64,000 bases of DNA from Geobacter sp. (GCA_003314535.1 POSG01000014.1:1-64000), one strand, 5' to 3'. Counted from the first letter of the stretch, positions 19,132 to 27,400 are shown. Made by a program: numbers and translations. The notes: generated by a model from the sequence alone, not told the origin.

Positions 19132-19364
19132 TTCTTTTCTCCTTAGTCTGCATTATTCCCGATACCGGGGTAGATAATATCCCTGTCGGCGCATTGCAGG
19201 ACAATACGCCACACACAAGCTCACAAGCCCCGGCGTCGGAAAAAGCCAGATAGCCGCTGAAGCTCTCCTTCATTCATCCACGTACGTAAAGCCCAACAAT
19301 CAGTTGATCGACCTGCAAGGTGAGGAGGACAAACAGATGCTGCGGGGTAATACGGATGGGTGCA

Positions 19365-19399
19365 AAAAACGGGAAAGCAATGCTTCCCCGGTGATTTTT
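19365..19399. terminator. bidirectional terminator hairpin
   Basis: A stem around GGGAAAGC/GCTTCCCC (about 19370-19390, one mismatch if extended) is flanked by AAAAAA on the left and TTTTTT on the right. Read on the minus strand it would end transcripts coming through the repeat element from the nuclease gene. Confidence 0.65.
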
Positions 19400-19440
19400 T
19401 AGTATAGTTTGAACAAAAATTTAAATCAAGTCCTAAATAT

Positions 19441-19573
19441 GATGCATCCGCAAAAAGTCGTCATACCCGCGAACGCGGGTATCCAGGCTTTGTGTAATGC
19501 ACTAAAGTTCCCGGATTGCCGTTTCCACGGAAATGACGAGCAGATGCTTCCCGGGACTTTTTGCGTGAGCATC
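19441..19573. repeat. MITE-like nested inverted repeat (REP-type palindrome pair)
   Basis: A 133-bp non-coding palindromic element. Outer arms 19441-19459 and 19555-19573 are inverted copies with an 11-bp perfect core (CGCAAAAAGTC / GACTTTTTGCG) and a further GATGC/GCATC end. Inner arms of about 29 bp (19459-19487 and 19510-19538) each begin with CGTCAT and hold a shorter palindrome such as CCCGCGAACGCGGG. The layout resembles REP/BIME units or miniature transposons mobilised in trans. No target duplication is convincing. Confidence 0.7.
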
Positions 19574-19669
19574 AAATAGGGGTGCCTGGTCTCGAAGGAA
19601 ATTTGCCATCTGAAATACGGCCGATCTTACCGACGCGCCGAGAACCCTGCGGGTCCGTATCGGCACGCT

Positions 19670-20206
19670 TTATTTTCCCGAATATCTTTCAGAGTGATTG
19701 CGATGCTCCGCGAAATTCAGGATATACCTGTCTGCCAAAGGCCTGTTGTTCTTCATCACCAGGAGGTTTTCCGCGTTCTTCTCCTCGGCAGCCTTTGTAA
19801 AGTTGAACGAACCCGTGATCAGGGTAATCCGGTCGATTATCATGATCTTGTTATGGGAAATGGCATGGCGGGAATCGATATAGGTGTCTATGCCTCCATG
19901 GAGGAGAAAATCGGCCGAGGTGTATTTTTCTTTGCGTTGGCTCCTGTCGAGGACTACTTCGACCCTGACGCCACGCTTGCGGGCATCCAGCAGAGCTTTG
20001 GCAATCGGGGCGCTGGTAAATGAATAAGCCTGCACCAATATTTCGCTCCTGGCCGAGGCGATCTCCCGAACGATTGCTTCGGTGGCGCCGCCACGGGGGG
20101 AAAAGTAGACATCGATAGTACCGGCAGCTTTGTATCTTTCGCCATACGCAGGAAAACAGAGGACCAGTAACAGGAAACCAGTAACAAGCTTTTTCATGAA
20201 ATTCAT
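19670..20206 (-). CDS. secreted phospholipase D-family endonuclease (Nuc type)
   Basis: A 178-aa protein with a signal peptide (about 1-22, cleaved near AYG) and one PLD domain. The single HKD motif HNKIMIIDRITLITGSFNFT near residue 118 matches Nuc-type non-specific nucleases that dimerise to build one active site. IVREIASARSEILVQAYSFTS and LLDARKRGVRVEVVLDRSQ also match this family. It would act on DNA or phosphodiesters outside the cytoplasm; nutrient scavenging or conjugative relatives are possible roles. The Shine-Dalgarno is weak, and the ATG three codons in is an alternative start. GNN-level detail cannot assign a partner. Confidence 0.82.
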   Translation of the reverse strand: MNFMKKLVTGFLLLVLCFPAYGERYKAAGTIDVYFSPRGGATEAIVREIASARSEILVQAYSFTSAPIAKALLDARKRGVRVEVVLDRSQRKEKYTSADFLLHGGIDTYIDSRHAISHNKIMIIDRITLITGSFNFTKAAEEKNAENLLVMKNNRPLADRYILNFAEHRNHSERYSGK

Positions 20207-20690
20207 TTTTGGGGTGGGAACTGGGACAAATGATACGTTCCAGCACTTCCTTCCTGGGATTTTGCATGAATCAACAGAAGGATTCCCAGGGAAGAACGAT
20301 TTTACTGGAAATGGCTACGGCTGTCTTGCCGACTTCGGGAGGGTTTCATCAACCGGATATTCTGTTTGATCATTTCAATATTAATGAAATTAACAGCGAG
20401 CAGAATTGTATGTCAATGAAAAAAGTGCAGACACACATAACAAACCGGATTCGGCACACGTATTAAGCACGGGAGTAGCCGGAACGCACCGTTAGAGCCG
20501 CATGCACGCGATAAAGGCTGACCCCGGTTGACCAAGCCATTCAGTATTCCGTTTTTCCCAGGTTTTGGCTGACAAGACGCCGGATTGCCCCGCATGGCTC
20601 GTAGCGCTTCAGCAGGCAAGCTCCGCAAAGAAGGGGGAAATAACTTTTTGCGAAAACATCACTACGAAGGTTCATGATCGACCGGCAAAC
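20207..20690. other. intergenic region with no recognised gene
   Basis: Open frames here are short, lack good ribosome-binding sites and have no recognisable protein motif. It separates the minus-strand nuclease from the plus-strand signalling operon, so the nuclease promoter must lie in it, but I cannot locate that promoter with confidence. Confidence 0.4.
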
Positions 20691-20718
20691 TTGACTTGAA
20701 GCCAATCTCGTTTATGTT
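20691..20718 (+). promoter_or_regulatory. candidate promoter of the phosphosignalling operon
   Basis: TTGACT (20691-20696) and TATGTT (20713-20718) are separated by 16 bases. The predicted start near 20725 would give a leader of about 230 bases before the protease-FHA gene, with a possible 45-codon ORF inside the leader. Confidence 0.45.
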
Positions 20719-20760
20719 TATGAGTACAGTGACAATACATTGAACCAAGAGGGAAAAAGC

Positions 20761-20898
20761 ATGTTTTCCTCGTATTGCCAGAACGGCAGAAGGCCGCTTT
20801 GTCAACATGTCGTTGATCAAGCGGTTTTTTACGTAATGGACCAACACGACCGATGCGGTAAAACACTTGGACCGGACGAAAGCAAACCGCTGCTCTAA
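20761..20898 (+). CDS. possible 45-aa leader ORF, unknown
   Basis: An ATG preceded by GAGGGAAAAAGC opens a 45-codon frame ending 55 bases before the protease-FHA gene. The product has three Cys residues (positions 6, 14, 32) and no recognised motif. It could be a real small protein, a leader peptide for the operon, or chance. Only the ribosome-binding site and its position downstream of a candidate promoter support it. Confidence 0.25.
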   Translation: MFSSYCQNGRRPLCQHVVDQAVFYVMDQHDRCGKTLGPDESKPLL

Positions 20899-20953
20899 TA
20901 ATGTGAAACCGGAAAATTGACTGGAGTATCTTCAATAGACGGGAGGATAAAAG

Positions 20954-22579
20954 ATGAAAAACGTGAAACTGCCGTTCTTGTTGCTGGGAATGATGCTTTG
21001 CGTCGCGCTGTCCGCCCATACAGCCATGTGCAAGAACGAAGAAGAGACCCCGCTCCAGAAAATGCTCCTGCGCCTTAAGCCGGCTGTTGTGCTGGTTTTC
21101 AGCCACATACAGGCGCAGGTGACCATCCAGGTCAATGGAAGCCGCAAGACATTCAACGCCGACCCCATGGGGGGCGCGGGCACCGGTTTCCTCATCAGCT
21201 CCGACGGCTACCTGGTGACCAACGGCCATGTGGTGGCAGACTACCACGAGTCCAACGAAAAGAGGCTGGAGGAACAATTCTTCATCAGCGTGCTCCTGAA
21301 GAATCTGGTGCCGCAGTCGGACAAGTCCGGCAGGCAGCTTACTGACCAGGAGAAGCAGCAGATTCTCATTCAGCTCTACAAGCAGCTCCGTCCCGTCTCG
21401 ACCATCGTCATAAAGAAGGATCTGCAGGTCATTCTTTCAAATGGCGATGCTTACCCGGCCGAGATCAAGCAGTACAGCCCGCCCATCAGCCCAATGACCG
21501 GGAAAGTCTCCATCCCCGGAGCCGAGCAGAAAGTGGAAACCGGCAAGGATGTGGCGATCCTGAAGATAGAAGGAAGAGACCTGCCGACGGTCGCGTTCGG
21601 CGACTCGGGGAGCGTGCAGCTCGGAGAACCGGTTTACGTGATCGGATATCCCGCCGTCGTCCTGTCCCATGACTATCTCAGCAAGAAGACCCAGCTGGAT
21701 TCGACGGTAACGAGAGGCAATGTCTCGGGATCCAAACTGGACGTCAAAGGCACGCCCGTCATCCAGACCGATGCCTCGCTCACCTGGGGCAACAGCGGCG
21801 GACCGGCATTCAACTCCAAGGGTGAAGTCATCGGCATCGCCACCTTCATCAGCTTATCCCAGACCCTCGGCTCCACCCAGGCTATACAGGGCTTCAATTT
21901 CCTGGTGCCTGGAAACACGGCTAAGGAATTCGTCCGCGCCTCCGGAGTCGACATGAACACCCCGAGCCTGTTCAACAAGTTGTGGAACGAGGCCATCGAA
22001 CTTTACTCCATTCCCGATTACCAGAAGGCCCTGAGCAAAATCGACGAGGTCAACCGCCTCATGCCGAACCAGCCCGACGTGCGCAAGCTCCAGTTGGCGG
22101 CACAGGAAAAGCTCTCCACCCAGAAAGGCGGCTGGCCAATCCTGCCCATAATCATTGCTCTGGCCGGCGCCCTTATCGTCGGTGGAATAGTGTTCATTGT
22201 CCTGCACTCCAGAACCAAAAAGCCGGAAATCCCCTCTGCGCCACAACCGCAGGCTAAGACCTCAGTGCCGTCAGGGTCGCTGAGATGTGACGAAGGGCCT
22301 CTTGCGGGGCGCTCATTCACGATCGGCGCTTCCGGAGTCAAAATCGGCAGGGACCCGGCCAAGAACCAGGTCATCATAGAGAATGACGGCGTCTCCCGCG
22401 AGCATGCATGGGTCGGCATGGAAAACGGCCTGCTGGTGGTCAAGGACCTGAATTCGCTGAACGGGACCTATCTGAATTCCACCGATTCCGACCGTATCAA
22501 GACGGAACCGGTTAAAGACGGCGATGTGATCATCATCGGCAAAGGCAGGTTCTCGGCCTTTACGTACCGGGCAAGCTGA
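20954..22579 (+). CDS. transmembrane trypsin/DegP-like protease fused to a cytoplasmic FHA domain
   Basis: A 541-aa protein: signal sequence (about 1-26), trypsin-like domain (about 70-330) with the full triad His92 (TNGHVV), Asp199 (GKDVAIL) and Ser281 (WGNSGGPAF), a helical TPR-like stretch (about 342-388), one membrane helix (about 394-417), a Pro-rich linker, and an FHA domain (about 445-541) with GRD, SREHA and NSLNGTYLN phosphopeptide-binding residues. The predicted topology puts the protease in the periplasm and FHA in the cytoplasm. No PDZ domain is present, unlike DegP. An insert of about 90 residues separates the His and Asp regions. The gene heads an operon with a Ser/Thr kinase (11-base gap) and a phosphatase, so the FHA domain probably reads their phosphothreonine mark. 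Confidence 0.85.
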   Translation: MKNVKLPFLLLGMMLCVALSAHTAMCKNEEETPLQKMLLRLKPAVVLVFSHIQAQVTIQVNGSRKTFNADPMGGAGTGFLISSDGYLVTNGHVVADYHESNEKRLEEQFFISVLLKNLVPQSDKSGRQLTDQEKQQILIQLYKQLRPVSTIVIKKDLQVILSNGDAYPAEIKQYSPPISPMTGKVSIPGAEQKVETGKDVAILKIEGRDLPTVAFGDSGSVQLGEPVYVIGYPAVVLSHDYLSKKTQLDSTVTRGNVSGSKLDVKGTPVIQTDASLTWGNSGGPAFNSKGEVIGIATFISLSQTLGSTQAIQGFNFLVPGNTAKEFVRASGVDMNTPSLFNKLWNEAIELYSIPDYQKALSKIDEVNRLMPNQPDVRKLQLAAQEKLSTQKGGWPILPIIIALAGALIVGGIVFIVLHSRTKKPEIPSAPQPQAKTSVPSGSLRCDEGPLAGRSFTIGASGVKIGRDPAKNQVIIENDGVSREHAWVGMENGLLVVKDLNSLNGTYLNSTDSDRIKTEPVKDGDVIIIGKGRFSAFTYRAS

Positions 22580-22590
22580 AGGCAAACCAT

Positions 22591-23844
22591 ATGATCGGCA
22601 GAGAAGTAGGTCCATATCGGATAACCGAAAAGATCGGCCAGGGCGGGATGGGAATCGTTTACAAGGGGTTCCATGTCAAGCTCGAGCAGGAGGTAGCCAT
22701 CAAGGTCCTTGCCCCCGAATTCTCCCATGACCCTGCCATGCGGGACAGGTTTATCCATGAGGCGAAAACCCAGGCCAGGATCTCCCATCCCAATGTGGTC
22801 AATGTCTTCAATTATGTCGAGGATGACGGCAATCTGTTCCTGGTAATGGAATATATACGGGGAGAGACACTGGAAAACCGGCTAAAAAAGACCGGAAAGC
22901 AGCACAATGCAGGGCCCGTCTGCCTAAGTGTCCTGTCGGCACTCGAATTCATGCATGCCCGCGGCATCATTCACCGCGATATAAAACCGGGAAATATCAT
23001 GTTCCTCGAAGACGGCTCGGTAAAGGTCATGGATTTCGGCATCGCCAAAGTGGCAGGTGAAAAAGGGCAGACCAAGACCGGCATGAGGCTGGGAACTCTC
23101 TGGTACATGTCCCCGGAACAGATCAGGGGGGAGGAAGCATCGGTATCCTCCGACCTTTATTCGGTCGGCGTTACCCTGTACCAGATGGCCACCGGAAGAG
23201 TCCCTTTCGGCGGCGATTCGGAATACAAGGTAATGAAGGCCCACCTGGAGGAAAAGCCTGTTCCGCCATGGGAAATCGACGGGACCATTTCCCGGGACAT
23301 GGGAAAGATCATCCTCAAGGCAATCGCCAAGGACAGGAAGGACCGTTACCAGAACGCCAGAGAATTCGCGGATGAACTCAAGTCTCTTGAATCTCGAAGT
23401 TCAGTAACGCCGCAGTTAACAGCAGCGGTACCGATGCGAAGGAGGTTCGATTGGTCCGGCATACTGACGCCAATAACCCGTCCCAACAGAAAATACCTGC
23501 TCATCGCCCTGCTCTGCCTGGGAGTGATCCTCATTTTCGCCGGCCTGTTCATGGCGGCACGCCACAAGAAGGAAAGCGTCTTCCCCGTGACGAAAAGCGC
23601 ACCGTCGGCCCCCTCACCTCCGGTGGCCCCGCCCGCTGCGACGCCGGTGGAGCCGGTCACACCGCCTGAGCCGGTTGGGCAATCCGAAGTGACACCGGAA
23701 AAGCTGAAACCCGAGACTCCGAAAAAACATGCTAAGAAAAAAAAAATCGGCCGTACCCGGAGCAGGGGAACCTCCGGAAACTCTCATGACCGCTCAGACC
23801 GTGACCAGCCTGCAGGTATGGGCGAATGGAAGATAGACAAATGA
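22591..23844 (+). CDS. membrane Ser/Thr protein kinase, PknB/Hanks type, without PASTA domains
   Basis: A 417-aa kinase expected to phosphorylate Ser/Thr on partners encoded nearby. The catalytic domain (about 9-265) is complete: Gly loop GQGGMGIVYKG, VAIK Lys38, HRDIKPGN with Asp130, DFG Asp148, GTLWYMSPEQ and an APE-like region. A membrane helix follows at about 302-322. The outer part is only about 95 residues, Pro-rich (SAPSPPVAPPAATP) and ends in a Lys/Arg/Ser-rich tail; no ligand-binding fold is visible. Its stop overlaps the next start as ATGA. Being membrane-bound and paired with a PP2C phosphatase is typical of bacterial STPK modules. Confidence 0.93.
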   Translation: MIGREVGPYRITEKIGQGGMGIVYKGFHVKLEQEVAIKVLAPEFSHDPAMRDRFIHEAKTQARISHPNVVNVFNYVEDDGNLFLVMEYIRGETLENRLKKTGKQHNAGPVCLSVLSALEFMHARGIIHRDIKPGNIMFLEDGSVKVMDFGIAKVAGEKGQTKTGMRLGTLWYMSPEQIRGEEASVSSDLYSVGVTLYQMATGRVPFGGDSEYKVMKAHLEEKPVPPWEIDGTISRDMGKIILKAIAKDRKDRYQNAREFADELKSLESRSSVTPQLTAAVPMRRRFDWSGILTPITRPNRKYLLIALLCLGVILIFAGLFMAARHKKESVFPVTKSAPSAPSPPVAPPAATPVEPVTPPEPVGQSEVTPEKLKPETPKKHAKKKKIGRTRSRGTSGNSHDRSDRDQPAGMGEWKIDK

Positions 23845-24389
23845 GATACCTGACGATCAATGCTCTTGTTGCAGCTATCATCGCCTTGGCCATCCCTGCA
23901 GGGGGATGTTCAAAAATCAGACCCACATGGGACGAGAGCACCGCCAAGCTGAAAGGCGCTTTCTCGTCATCCGGGGAGAAGGACAAGGAGACAGACCTTC
24001 CCAAGGAGGAGAAGCGTGAGGAGGTGAAACGTGGCAAGTATGCCTGCCAGCAAAGTGACGCGTATCAGCTCTTCATTGAAAAGTCCGAGATAAGGCCCAG
24101 CCAGGTATCCCCTGACGACGAGATAAAACACACTCTCGATTACTCCCTTTGCGCCCCTTCCGATGATTTCACCATCCAGGGAACGCTGACCAGGAGGATC
24201 GTATTCAAGGGAAAAGTACTTTTCAAGGACTCGGGCATCGAGACCTTCAAGGCCGGAAAAGACTCGATCAAGGCGGAGATAACCATACCAGAGAGGGCGC
24301 CGACCGGCACGTATACCCTGGAAACCATAATCCAGTTTGAAAACACTACAATCAGACGCAGTGCGAATTTTTTCGTCAAACCAAAATAG
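23841..24389 (+). CDS. lipoprotein of the kinase operon, unknown function
   Basis: A 182-aa protein with a lipoprotein signal: hydrophobic stretch 8-20 and PAGGC at the modified Cys (about residue 23). A charged Lys/Glu-rich linker (about 45-68) leads to a beta-rich C-terminal domain of about 110 residues containing PSQVSPDDEIKHTLDYSLC and PTGTYTLETIIQFEN, which looks like an Ig-like fold; no named family recognised. I start it at the ATG at 23841, which overlaps the kinase stop (ATGA) and is therefore coupled. It could be an envelope sensor or a protease substrate of the same system; this is inference from context only. Confidence 0.7.
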   Translation: MRYLTINALVAAIIALAIPAGGCSKIRPTWDESTAKLKGAFSSSGEKDKETDLPKEEKREEVKRGKYACQQSDAYQLFIEKSEIRPSQVSPDDEIKHTLDYSLCAPSDDFTIQGTLTRRIVFKGKVLFKDSGIETFKAGKDSIKAEITIPERAPTGTYTLETIIQFENTTIRRSANFFVKPK

Positions 24390-24401
24390 GGAGGTACTGC
24401 A

Positions 24402-24935
24402 ATGGCCTGCAGATCATGTGGAGCGGAAATCCCCGAAGGAAGCAAATTCTGCGGAAGATGCGGAGCCTCTGTTGAGACGGTGTCAGGGGACACCAGGGCG
24501 TGCGGGACCGGTGTTGCGGGGGCAACCGTAATTTCCGAAGGTTCGAATCCGCCTGACAGCCTGGGGGCAACCAGGATTTTCGCAGCCAAAGACCTGGGCA
24601 AAACCGTCGTGTTCAAACCCTTGGAAAAGAAAAAGCCCATCTATGGGTGGCTGGTGGTGGTCGACGGTCCGGAGGCATGGGAAGAATTCAGGATCTGTGA
24701 TGAAGAGAGCCAGCTGTTCATGGGCAGGGGGGAAGACTGCCAGCTAATGCTCCGGGACGAAAAACTGGACACGAGACATGCCAGCATTCGCCTCAAAGAC
24801 GGTAAATTGAGTATCACCGACCTGGACACCTCATCCGGCACCTTTGTCAATGACAATCCTGTCACCAGGAGCGACCTGAAGGACGGCGATACCGTCAGGG
24901 TTGGAGACAGCACCCTGAGATTCCGCAAATGCTGA
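24402..24935 (+). CDS. zinc-ribbon/FHA domain protein
   Basis: A 177-aa soluble protein. Two CxxC pairs (CRSC and CGRC, residues 3-20) form an N-terminal zinc ribbon. A low-complexity linker with several Thr (GATVISEG, GATRIFAA, KTVVF) follows and could be phosphorylated by the neighbouring kinase, as in GarA/OdhI-like proteins. The C-terminal FHA domain (about 85-177) has GRGEDC, TRHASI and SSGTFVND. The Shine-Dalgarno GGGAGG is 7 bases before the ATG. The last 7 bases overlap the phosphatase start. Confidence 0.88.
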   Translation: MACRSCGAEIPEGSKFCGRCGASVETVSGDTRACGTGVAGATVISEGSNPPDSLGATRIFAAKDLGKTVVFKPLEKKKPIYGWLVVVDGPEAWEEFRICDEESQLFMGRGEDCQLMLRDEKLDTRHASIRLKDGKLSITDLDTSSGTFVNDNPVTRSDLKDGDTVRVGDSTLRFRKC

Positions 24936-25873
24936 CTCTCTCCACATGCCTGGCCGATTCCTTCGGGGAAACGGACACGGGGCTCGTCCGTCAGGAGAAC
25001 GAGGACTCCCTCCTCCTCCACGTTCCAAGCGAAAAAGAACAGCTCGAACAGAAAGGAGCCCTGGCAATTGTCGCCGATGGAGTAGGCGGCGGCAACAGCG
25101 GAAAGATCGCCAGCAGCCTGGCTGTAACCGAAATTCGGGAACGCTACTACGCTTTTCCGGCCGGCCAGCCGCTCATTGCCCTCAAGCAGTCCATGATGGC
25201 GGCAAATCACGAAATCCTGGCCAGGTCACGTCAAGATCCCTCCCTGGAAGGAATGGCTACGACATGCACTGTTTTTCTGATGATCGGCAACGACGGTTTT
25301 GTCTGCCATGCAGGTGACAGCCGCGCGTATCTGCTGCGGAATGGAAACCTGCGCCAGCTCACGGAAGACCATACGCTCGTCAACAAACTTCTGCAGGACG
25401 GCCTGCTGACCATTGACGCCGCGAAGAGCCACCCGCAGAGAAACATCATCGTCAAGGCGCTCGGCAGCGACGAAGAGCTTGAACCAGAGACACTCCAACT
25501 TGAACTTGAAGGAAACGATACAGTCCTGCTCTGCAGTGATGGCTTGCACGGCCTGGTCCCTGATGGGACCATCGCCTCCACGCTCGGGAACCTCCCGTTG
25601 CAGCAAGCGGGAAAAACTCTCATCTACCTGGCAAAGCAGGCTGGCGGCACAGACAACATTTCCGTCATACTCCTTCGGAAAGCGCAGGGGAAGGGCCTGG
25701 ATTGGAACGCCACCCGTCCTTACCGGGCAGTGGGCCGGAAGAAGATCAGCATTATGCTCATTTCCTTGATTGTTGCTCTGCTTGCCGGCGGCCTCCTCTA
25801 TTTCTGGGCATCTTACGGACTAAACAAAATCGTGCCTCCCCGTCTGATTGATTTACTGAAGATTAACAAGTGA
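24929..25873 (+). CDS. membrane-anchored PP2C-type Ser/Thr phosphatase
   Basis: A 314-aa phosphatase that should reverse the action of the kinase encoded upstream. PP2C motifs in order: GLVRQENEDS, IVADGVGGGNSGK with metal-binding Asp, MATTCTVFL, CHAGDSRAYLLR, LTEDHTLV, LCSDGLHGLV and GGTDNISVIL. After the domain (about 10-250) a membrane helix (about 275-297) anchors the protein with a short outer tail, which differs from the usual soluble Stp. There is no separate good Shine-Dalgarno; translation is coupled to the FHA gene through a 7-base overlap. Confidence 0.92.
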   Translation: MLTLSTCLADSFGETDTGLVRQENEDSLLLHVPSEKEQLEQKGALAIVADGVGGGNSGKIASSLAVTEIRERYYAFPAGQPLIALKQSMMAANHEILARSRQDPSLEGMATTCTVFLMIGNDGFVCHAGDSRAYLLRNGNLRQLTEDHTLVNKLLQDGLLTIDAAKSHPQRNIIVKALGSDEELEPETLQLELEGNDTVLLCSDGLHGLVPDGTIASTLGNLPLQQAGKTLIYLAKQAGGTDNISVILLRKAQGKGLDWNATRPYRAVGRKKISIMLISLIVALLAGGLLYFWASYGLNKIVPPRLIDLLKINK

Positions 25874-25883
25874 TGCACTGACC

Positions 25884-26600
25884 ATGGACGAAACAGCACG
25901 TAAAATCGAATCTGCCATTCAGACCATGGGAGGAATGTACTCCCATGAGCTTGGAATCGACCTGTCCTCGGGCAACCGGCCAGAACTCTGCAAATGGTTC
26001 CTGGCAGCCAAGCTCTTCGGTGCCAGAATATCTTCCGTAATCGCTGCCCGGACTTACAAGGAATTTGAGCGACGTGGAATCATCCTGCCCGGACAGATCC
26101 TTGACACGGGCTGGGACGGGTTGGTGGAGATCCTGGATTCCGGGGGGTATGTCCGTTACGATTTTTCCACCGCAACCAAATTGCTGTCAACCATGGCTGA
26201 CCTGCAGGATTACTATGCCGGGGACCTCAATGAACTTCACCAGCAGTCTGAAAATGAAACAGACCTGGAAAATCGCCTGAAACGGCTCGGCAAGGGGATC
26301 GGCGATGTCACGGTCAATATTTTTCTGCGGGAACTGCGAAGCGTTTGGTCAAAAGCGCGTCCTGCGCTGTCCATGCCGGCCCTGCAGGCATCCCGCAACC
26401 TCGGTTTGATAAGGAAGGAAAGAGATCCCTTAAAGGCGCTAGAAAAAGTTTGGTTCGAAAACATGGTGGCCGGCTATGATTTCCGTGATTTCGAAGCTGC
26501 CATGGTAAGGCTCGGCAAGGGGTACTGCAGGAAAGAGAGACATGACGCGTGCCCGTTCAGGGACATATGCGCAAATCCGAGAAAAATGCTGCGCTATTAG
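25884..26600 (+). CDS. HhH-GPD-like DNA glycosylase/endonuclease III relative
   Basis: A 238-aa protein resembling the endonuclease III fold. LKRLGKGIGDVTVNIFLREL near residues 131-150 reads as the helix-hairpin-helix segment, and the C-terminal cysteines in CRKERHDACPFRDIC recall the iron-sulfur loop, but only three Cys (spacing 7 and 5) are present instead of C-x6-C-x2-C-x5-C. The catalytic Lys of bifunctional enzymes is not evident and the hairpin has Gly-Lys-Gly in place of Pro-Gly-Val-Gly. It may therefore be a divergent or non-catalytic DNA-binding relative. It begins 10 bases after the phosphatase gene and may be carried on that transcript. Confidence 0.6.
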   Translation: MDETARKIESAIQTMGGMYSHELGIDLSSGNRPELCKWFLAAKLFGARISSVIAARTYKEFERRGIILPGQILDTGWDGLVEILDSGGYVRYDFSTATKLLSTMADLQDYYAGDLNELHQQSENETDLENRLKRLGKGIGDVTVNIFLRELRSVWSKARPALSMPALQASRNLGLIRKERDPLKALEKVWFENMVAGYDFRDFEAAMVRLGKGYCRKERHDACPFRDICANPRKMLRY

Positions 26601-26630
26601 CGATTTCGGGCTTGTCCCTGCCATCGTGTA

Positions 26631-26658
26631 TTGATTTTCAAGCAGTTCTCACTATACT
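26631..26658 (+). promoter_or_regulatory. promoter of rlpA, predicting a leaderless mRNA
   Basis: TTGATT (26631-26636) and TATACT (26653-26658) with a 16-base spacer. The expected start point, about 7 bases after the -10 box, falls on or next to the rlpA ATG at 26666. No Shine-Dalgarno is present. Confidence 0.65.
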
Positions 26659-26665
26659 GTGTGCC

Positions 26666-27400
26666 ATGCGGATAAGTTGCGTTGCCCTAATGATGTCCTG
26701 CCTGCTGCTTGCCTCCTGCGGCACAACCGGCCACAATGTGAGGGTTGAGCCGGGGCCCTCCTGGATGCGGCCCTGGGAGCGTCCGTACTGGGTGGACGGC
26801 ATACGTTACGTTCCACTCCTCAAAGCCGACGGCTTCCGGGAGGAAGGTTTTGCTTCATGGTATGGCAATGAAGAACATGGGAACCCGACGAGCAACGGCG
26901 AGTTGTTCGACAAGAACAAGTCGTCCGCAGCCCACAAGACCCTGCCGCTCGGCAGCATCATCAGGGTCACCAGCAAAACCAGTGGGAAATCCACGGTCCT
27001 GAGGGTCAATGACCGCGGGCCGTTCGTTCCGGGACGGATCGTCGACCTTTCCTACCGGGCGGCCCTTGACCTTGACATAGTGGGCACTGGAGTCACGCCG
27101 GTCCTGCTGGAAGTTTTGACCAGCGCTTCCGGGAGCACGCCCCCTGCCCGAAGAGACGAGGGAGGGGCCTCCTATACCCTCCAGGTGGCAGCCTTCAGCG
27201 ACCGGGAAACGGCACGGCTTCTATCCGAAAAGCTCGAAAAGGAACTGGCATATTCCTTTATCCGTGAAGTGGAGACAGAGCGTGGGCGCGTATACCGTGT
27301 CCATGCAGGAAAGTACCGCTCCCGGCCCGACGCTGAAGCAGCCCGCGCAGCCCTGGCGCGGGCAGGCTATCCCGATGCATTCATAAGCAGGTTGCCATAG
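26666..27400 (+). CDS. rlpA: RlpA-family septal lytic transglycosylase lipoprotein with SPOR domain
   Basis: A 244-aa outer-membrane lipoprotein that acts on denuded glycan strands at the septum in known relatives. The signal ends in LLASC (Cys18). The double-psi beta-barrel RlpA domain (about 52-142) contains GFASWYGNEEHGNPTSNGE, AHKTLPLGS, and VNDRGPFVPGRIVDLSYRAA. A SPOR domain (about 164-243) starts YTLQVAAFSDRETA and ends GYPDAFISRL. The open frame extends upstream into the previous gene, but the ATG at 26666 gives a proper lipoprotein signal. The promoter lies directly before it, so the message is probably leaderless. Confidence 0.92.
   Translation: MRISCVALMMSCLLLASCGTTGHNVRVEPGPSWMRPWERPYWVDGIRYVPLLKADGFREEGFASWYGNEEHGNPTSNGELFDKNKSSAAHKTLPLGSIIRVTSKTSGKSTVLRVNDRGPFVPGRIVDLSYRAALDLDIVGTGVTPVLLEVLTSASGSTPPARRDEGGASYTLQVAAFSDRETARLLSEKLEKELAYSFIREVETERGRVYRVHAGKYRSRPDAEAARAALARAGYPDAFISRLP

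Noticed and set aside
19338-19403. 21-codon frame with a GAGGAGG site
   Set aside because: It runs through a terminator hairpin and encodes no recognisable peptide; the ribosome-binding site alone is not enough.
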